Below, piece by piece: positions 8,060-10,838 of a stretch of DNA of 10,838 bases. The stretch is from an uncultured bacterium (GTDB lineage Bacteria > Bacillota > Clostridia > Lachnospirales > Lachnospiraceae): the NCBI GenBank assembly GCA_946061355.1, contig CAMGRE010000074.1, positions 1 to 10,838 of the forward strand, read 5' to 3'. Made by a program: the position numbers and the translations under genes. Within the stretch, counting starts at the first letter, position 1. Each line of letters starts with the position of its first letter. Under the pieces are notes generated by a model. The model made no database searches. It was not told where the DNA came from and saw only the letters and a list, made by a program, of their open reading frames with translations.

Positions 8060-8088
8060 ATACTACCATATTTTTCTGCTGCCTGCAA
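8060..8088 (-). promoter_or_regulatory. Predicted sigma-A-type promoter for argH and the leftward cluster
   Basis: On the minus strand TTGCAG (8083-8088) and TAGTAT (8060-8065) are separated by exactly 17 bases, and a TG one base before the -10 gives an extended -10. It would leave a leader of roughly 30 bases before argH, too short for a riboswitch or T-box. This is a prediction from consensus matches only. Confidence 0.5.
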
Positions 8089-8125
8089 GAAAAGCCCGTG
8101 AGAAAGTGACAGTTTTCTATTGTTT

Positions 8126-8153
8126 TTGCACAATCCCGCAAATTTATCATAAT
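8126..8153 (+). promoter_or_regulatory. Possible promoter for the ABC transporter genes
   Basis: On the plus strand CATAAT (8148-8153) is a good -10 match. TTGCAC (8126-8131), 16 bases upstream, is a weak -35. The transcript would start about 20 bases before ATG 8181. The 158-base divergent spacer shows no riboswitch-like structure. Confidence 0.35.
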
Positions 8154-8163
8154 ATACCGTATA
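8153..8163. repeat. Short perfect inverted repeat, possible operator
   Basis: TATAC-C-GTATA is an 11-base inverted repeat beginning at the last base of the predicted -10 of the ABC operon. It covers the expected transcription start, a position suited to a repressor. The arms are only 5 bases and AT-rich, so chance is a real alternative. Confidence 0.25.
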
Positions 8164-8180
8164 AACTCTGGAGGGATACT

Positions 8181-8951
8181 ATGAACAAACCTATTCTCAA
8201 ACTACAAAATATCTCGTATTCCTATCACAGTCTCTCAGGTGAGGTTCCTGCACTTTCCAATATTTCACTTTATGTAAACCAAGGTGAGTTCCTGGCAGTG
8301 GTAGGTCCGAGCGGATGCGGAAAATCCACGCTGCTATCCCTGATTGCAAGACTTCTGGAACCGGAAAGCGGGACGATCTCATTTCAGAATCCGGACGGGT
8401 CTTTGAACTATCCTGGGATCGGATATATGCTGCAGCATGATCATCTGCTGGAATGGCGCACAATCTTCAGGAATATTACACTCGGCCTTGAAATTCAGCA
8501 CAAAATGACACCGGAAAATCTGGCCTACGCCGAACATCTTCTCGCCGAGTACGGTCTCAAAAAATTCAGGAACAAGCATCCCGGCGAGCTTTCCGGCGGC
8601 ATGCGCCAACGCGCGGCTCTGATCCGTACCCTGGTACTGAATCCTGATATTCTGCTGCTTGATGAACCATTCAGTGCTCTGGATTACCAGACCAGACTCT
8701 CTGTATCCGATGACATCGGCAACATCATCCGAACCACGGGAAAGACAGCCATCCTGATCACCCACGATCTGTCTGAAGCGATCAGTCTTGCTGACAGGAT
8801 CATCGTACTCTCGGACCGTCCTGCCGTTGTGATCAGAGATCTTCCCATCCGGCTCACCAACTATGACCATACGCCTCTTGGCGCACGCAGTGCACCGGAA
8901 TTCAGGTATTATTTTAATCTTTTATGGAAGGAGCTTTCTCATGAAAAATAA
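8181..8951 (+). CDS. ABC importer ATPase, nitrate/sulfonate/taurine (SsuB/TauB-like) family
   Basis: This is the cytosolic nucleotide-binding subunit that powers uptake through the permease encoded next to it. All motifs are present in 256 residues: Walker A GPSGCGKST (42-50), Q-loop Q85 in GYMLQHDHLLEWRT, signature LSGGMRQRAAL (137-147), Walker B ILLLDEPFSALD (157-168) and H-loop H195 in LITHDLSEA. The QHDHLLEWRT and MRQRAALIRT forms and overall length fit the SsuB/TauB/ThiZ group. ATG 8181 follows TGGAGGG with a 5-base gap. An in-frame ATG at 8040 lies in the divergent promoter region and adds no homologous sequence. Its last 11 bases overlap the permease start. The substrate is not predictable: candidates in this family include aliphatic sulfonates, taurine, nitrate and thiamine-pyrimidine precursors. 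Confidence 0.92.
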   Translation: MNKPILKLQNISYSYHSLSGEVPALSNISLYVNQGEFLAVVGPSGCGKSTLLSLIARLLEPESGTISFQNPDGSLNYPGIGYMLQHDHLLEWRTIFRNITLGLEIQHKMTPENLAYAEHLLAEYGLKKFRNKHPGELSGGMRQRAALIRTLVLNPDILLLDEPFSALDYQTRLSVSDDIGNIIRTTGKTAILITHDLSEAISLADRIIVLSDRPAVVIRDLPIRLTNYDHTPLGARSAPEFRYYFNLLWKELSHEK

Positions 8952-9753
8952 GAAAAAGACGGACGTTCTTTCCGCCCAGGAATTATATCTGAAAACACAC
9001 AGACGCCATCATCATTCCATCACCTGCATGAGGATTATCCTTTTGCTCTCTTTTCTTACCGTCTGGGAATTATGTGCAGACTTCCACATCATTGACAGTT
9101 TCTTTTTCAGCAGTCCGTCCATGGTGCTCTCCTGCTTTGTGTCAATGCTTGCAGATCATTCACTTTTTTTGCATATCGGTGTCACGCTGTTTGAAACGAT
9201 CATCAGTTTCCTGCTGGTCATCCTGATCGGGATTCTTTCAGCCACACTGTTATGGTGTTCCAAAGGATTGTCAGAAATTCTGGAACCGTATCTTGTCGTC
9301 TTGAACAGTCTCCCGAAATCTGCTCTGGCACCGCTTTTTATCGTATGGCTGGGTACAGGCACAGATACCATCATTGTTGCCGGTATATCAGTCGCACTTT
9401 TTGGATGTATCATAAGTCTGTATACAGGATTTCATCAGGTTGACAAAGATAAGTTGAAGCTGATCTATACGCTTGGCGGAACCAAAAAAGATGCTTTCTG
9501 CAAGGTAGTCTTTCCAAGTTCCATTCCCACCATCTTAAGCACGATGAAGGTAAATATCGGCCTTGCGCTGGTCGGTGTCATCATTGGAGAATTCCTTGCT
9601 GCCAGAAGAGGGCTGGGATATCTGATCATCTATGGCAGCCAGGTATTTCAATTGAATCTGGTCATCACAAGTATCATCATCCTGTGCCTCATTGCTATGG
9701 GCCTATATCAGCTTATTCAATGGGCCGAACATCTTTACCGCAAGAAGCGCTGA
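8941..9753 (+). CDS. ABC importer permease, nitrate/sulfonate/taurine (SsuC/TauC-like) family
   Basis: This integral membrane subunit has 270 residues, the usual family size. A basic, His-rich cytosolic N-terminus (1-30) precedes about six hydrophobic segments (roughly 31-48, 81-105, 118-138, 142-162, 206-222, 238-258). The coupling (EAA-like) loop is YTLGGTKKDAFCKVVFPSS (176-194), and GEFLAARRGLGYLI (216-229) is the typical family block before the last helices. ATG 8941 has GGAAGGAG 7 bases upstream and overlaps the end of the ATPase gene by 11 bases, so the two are translationally coupled. No substrate-binding lipoprotein gene follows. Instead the coding region ends 41 bases inside the opposing tepA gene, with no terminator of its own in between. 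Its transcript probably continues as antisense to tepA until the terminator at 10546-10571. Confidence 0.9.
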   Translation: MKNKKKTDVLSAQELYLKTHRRHHHSITCMRIILLLSFLTVWELCADFHIIDSFFFSSPSMVLSCFVSMLADHSLFLHIGVTLFETIISFLLVILIGILSATLLWCSKGLSEILEPYLVVLNSLPKSALAPLFIVWLGTGTDTIIVAGISVALFGCIISLYTGFHQVDKDKLKLIYTLGGTKKDAFCKVVFPSSIPTILSTMKVNIGLALVGVIIGEFLAARRGLGYLIIYGSQVFQLNLVITSIIILCLIAMGLYQLIQWAEHLYRKKR

Positions 9754-10492
9754 CTTTGGTTTCTTTCATCATTTCATAGAGTTTTCCAAGCGCTTCCCGG
9801 ATACCTCCCACCTGATCTATCAGACCTTCTCTCACGGCGTCCTCTCCCACAAGGATCGTTCCCATATCCTTGGTGAGGATGCCGGTCTCCATCATCATCT
9901 CCTCCAGACGTTTTGCACTGACACTGCAGTGACTCTCAACAAACCCTGCAATTCTGTCCTGCATCTGCTTAAAATATTCAAAGGTCTGCGGCGCTCCGAT
10001 CACCATTCCATTCATCCTGACCGGATGGATCACCATTGTTCCGGACGGCACAATAAAAGAATAATCGGTACTGACCGCAATCGGAACACCGATCGAATGA
10101 CTCCCGCCAAGTACCAAAGATACGGTTGGCTTGCTCAGCGAAGCAATCATCTCCGCTATCGCAAGCCCTGCCTCAACATCTCCACCCATGGTATTCAAAA
10201 GAACAAGCACACCCTGAATCTCTTTACTGTCCTCAATGGCTGCAAGCTGCGGCAGAATATGCTCATATTTTGTCGTCTTGGTATTATTGCTCAGGACATC
10301 GTGACCTTCCACCTCGCCGATGATCGTCAGCAGATGGATATCTCCAAGCGTTGCCTGCCCGATCTCCTCTATCCGCTCATCAAGATGTTTCTCCTGCTCT
10401 CTTTTTTCCTCCTTGATATTGCCTCCCTTATTCTCCCCGGATTTATCAGCATGACTTTCTTTATGATGATTTTCTTTCTTGTTTTTGCCCAT
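9713..10492 (-). CDS. tepA: TepA-like ClpP-family serine protease
   Basis: The 259-residue protein belongs to the ClpP/crotonase-fold group and closely resembles the pattern of Bacillus TepA (YmfB), a ClpP-like protease linked to protein export and sporulation-period processes. The first 45 residues are a highly charged, low-complexity tail rich in K, E and H. The protease domain follows: TIIGEVEGH (56-64), TKTTKYEHILPQL (71-83), LLNTMGGDVEAGLAIAEMIA (98-117), catalytic serine S133 in GGSHSIGVPIAV, H156 in MVIHPVR and D209 in LTKDMGT, so the triad is complete. No signal peptide is seen. ATG 10492 has GGGAGA 6 bases upstream; an earlier ATG at 10540 lacks a site. The last 13 codons overlap the opposing permease gene. 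The upstream gene is separated by a terminator, so tepA probably has its own promoter between about 10493 and 10545; TAGTAT in that stretch is a possible -10 without a good -35. Confidence 0.9.
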   Translation of the reverse strand: MGKNKKENHHKESHADKSGENKGGNIKEEKREQEKHLDERIEEIGQATLGDIHLLTIIGEVEGHDVLSNNTKTTKYEHILPQLAAIEDSKEIQGVLVLLNTMGGDVEAGLAIAEMIASLSKPTVSLVLGGSHSIGVPIAVSTDYSFIVPSGTMVIHPVRMNGMVIGAPQTFEYFKQMQDRIAGFVESHCSVSAKRLEEMMMETGILTKDMGTILVGEDAVREGLIDQVGGIREALGKLYEMMKETKVSASCGKDVRPIE

Positions 10493-10545
10493 AAACGTTC
10501 TCCCTTTCCGAATACTAACTGCCATTTTCCTCATTGCCATAACAG

Positions 10546-10571
10546 AAAAAGGAACCTCTCGGTTCCTTTTT
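10546..10571. terminator. Symmetrical, probably bidirectional intrinsic terminator
   Basis: An 11-base-pair perfect stem, AAAAAGGAACC / GGTTCCTTTTT, with a TCTC loop. The A-run and T-run flanks give a U-tract on either strand. On the minus strand it lies 23 bases after the stop of the acidic-tail gene and would end that transcript before tepA. On the plus strand it would stop read-through coming from the ABC operon across tepA. Confidence 0.85.
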
Positions 10572-10594
10572 AGTATTTTCCGTTTATGTCATTC

Positions 10595-10838
10595 TTATAA
10601 ATCAAAATCATCATTTTCGCTGACTTCATGGTCAAACTCTAACTCATCTTCATTGACCGTCATCTCAAAATCAAGTTCCCGCTTCACATGCTTCTTCGGT
10701 CCGGGCAACGGATTCGGGATCGGATCCGTGCGTTTCCTCGGTTTTGATTCAGATTCTGCCTGAGAAGTTTGCTCTGTTTCCTCGGGCCGGCTGACAATTG
10801 TTTGTGATATTTCCCCGCCAGAGCCGTCAGGTTTTGCT
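10595..10838 (-). CDS. Hypothetical protein with Pro-rich linker and acidic C-terminus, 3' part only
   Basis: The window's right edge cuts this gene; 80 codons and the TAA stop (10595-10597) are visible, with the reading frame open to the edge. I do not recognise a domain. The visible part begins as a polar, low-complexity stretch rich in S, E, Q and T. A basic, proline-rich segment follows (KPRKRTDPIPNPLPGPKKHV) and then a strongly acidic end containing NEDELEFDHEVSENDDFDL. This looks like a disordered cytosolic tail of a larger protein. The -NPLPxPKKHV- and terminal acidic DDFDL combination resembles, from memory, tails of uncharacterised Lachnospiraceae proteins, but I cannot name the family. 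A terminator directly downstream marks it as the last gene of its transcript. Confidence 0.75.
   Translation of the reverse strand, partial: AKPDGSGGEISQTIVSRPEETEQTSQAESESKPRKRTDPIPNPLPGPKKHVKRELDFEMTVNEDELEFDHEVSENDDFDL

Noticed and set aside
8023..8133. N-terminal extension of ArgH by 37 codons
   Set aside because: The extension crosses the predicted promoter, and ArgH proteins begin at the MAQLWGGRF-type sequence, which has its own GGAGG site.
8040..8180. N-terminal extension of the ABC ATPase
   Set aside because: The sequence from 8040 crosses both divergent promoters; ATG 8181 has a strong GGAGGG site and begins at the typical family N-terminus.
8023..8180. Riboswitch, T-box or ArgR box in the divergent spacer
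   Set aside because: The leaders after the predicted promoters are only about 20-35 bases, and no conserved riboswitch, T-box or convincing ARG box sequence was found.
8379..8870. 163-codon open frame on the minus strand inside the ABC ATPase gene
   Set aside because: The plus strand encodes all canonical ABC ATPase motifs here; the opposite frame shows no motif or ribosome binding site.
9754..9820. Terminator directly after the permease gene
   Set aside because: No GC-rich stem with a following T-run is present; the region codes for the TepA C-terminus. The first clear terminator on the plus strand is at 10546-10571.
9692..10573. 293-codon open frame on the plus strand opposite tepA
   Set aside because: It lies antisense to a clearly recognisable TepA protein with an intact catalytic triad, starts inside the permease gene, and its translation is compositionally odd (rich in His, Cys, Ser) with no recognisable domain.

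Overview
The window looks like chromosomal DNA of a low-to-moderate GC Firmicute, most likely a Lachnospiraceae (Clostridium cluster XIVa) gut anaerobe. This rests on strong AGGAG-type ribosome binding sites, the archaeal/fungal-type aspartate-semialdehyde dehydrogenase, the TepA-type Clp protease homologue, and the style of the TopB and hexapeptide acyltransferase proteins. There is no rRNA, tRNA, CRISPR array, insertion sequence or integrase. No intergenic stretch exceeds 300 bases; the longest is the 158-base divergent spacer at 8023-8180.

Left block, 1-8022, minus strand. Six genes run in one direction with short gaps or overlaps. In transcription order they are argH, asd, a c-di-GMP phosphodiesterase with a degenerate GGDEF domain and an intact EAL domain, an archaeal-type ATPase (ATPase_2/DUF234) whose usual catalytic residues are substituted, topB, and the 5' end of a left-handed beta-helix acyltransferase/pyrophosphorylase-like gene cut by the window edge. 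Gaps between them are 37, 39, 15 and 8 bases, then a 32-base overlap. A promoter upstream of argH (8060-8088) could drive the whole set. Amino-acid biosynthesis (arginine, and the aspartate family including lysine/DAP) would then be co-transcribed with second-messenger turnover and DNA topology functions.

Centre, 8181-9753, plus strand. This is a divergent two-gene ABC importer of the nitrate/sulfonate/taurine (SsuBC/TauBC-like) family, made of an ATPase and a permease overlapping by 11 bases. No substrate-binding protein gene follows, so the substrate cannot be named.

Right block, 9713-10838, minus strand. A TepA-like serine protease with its Ser-His-Asp triad converges on the permease, and the two coding regions overlap tail-to-tail by 41 bases. 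A symmetrical, probably bidirectional terminator (10546-10571) separates it from the 3' end of an unrecognised gene with a very acidic C-terminus.

No clear new defence, mobile or RNA system is visible. The most unusual element is the ATPase_2/DUF234 protein at 2373-3728. It keeps the family fold pattern but has lost the Walker A lysine, the Walker B aspartate and the E-x-K of the nuclease-like C-terminus, and it is tightly coupled to topB and an EAL phosphodiesterase.
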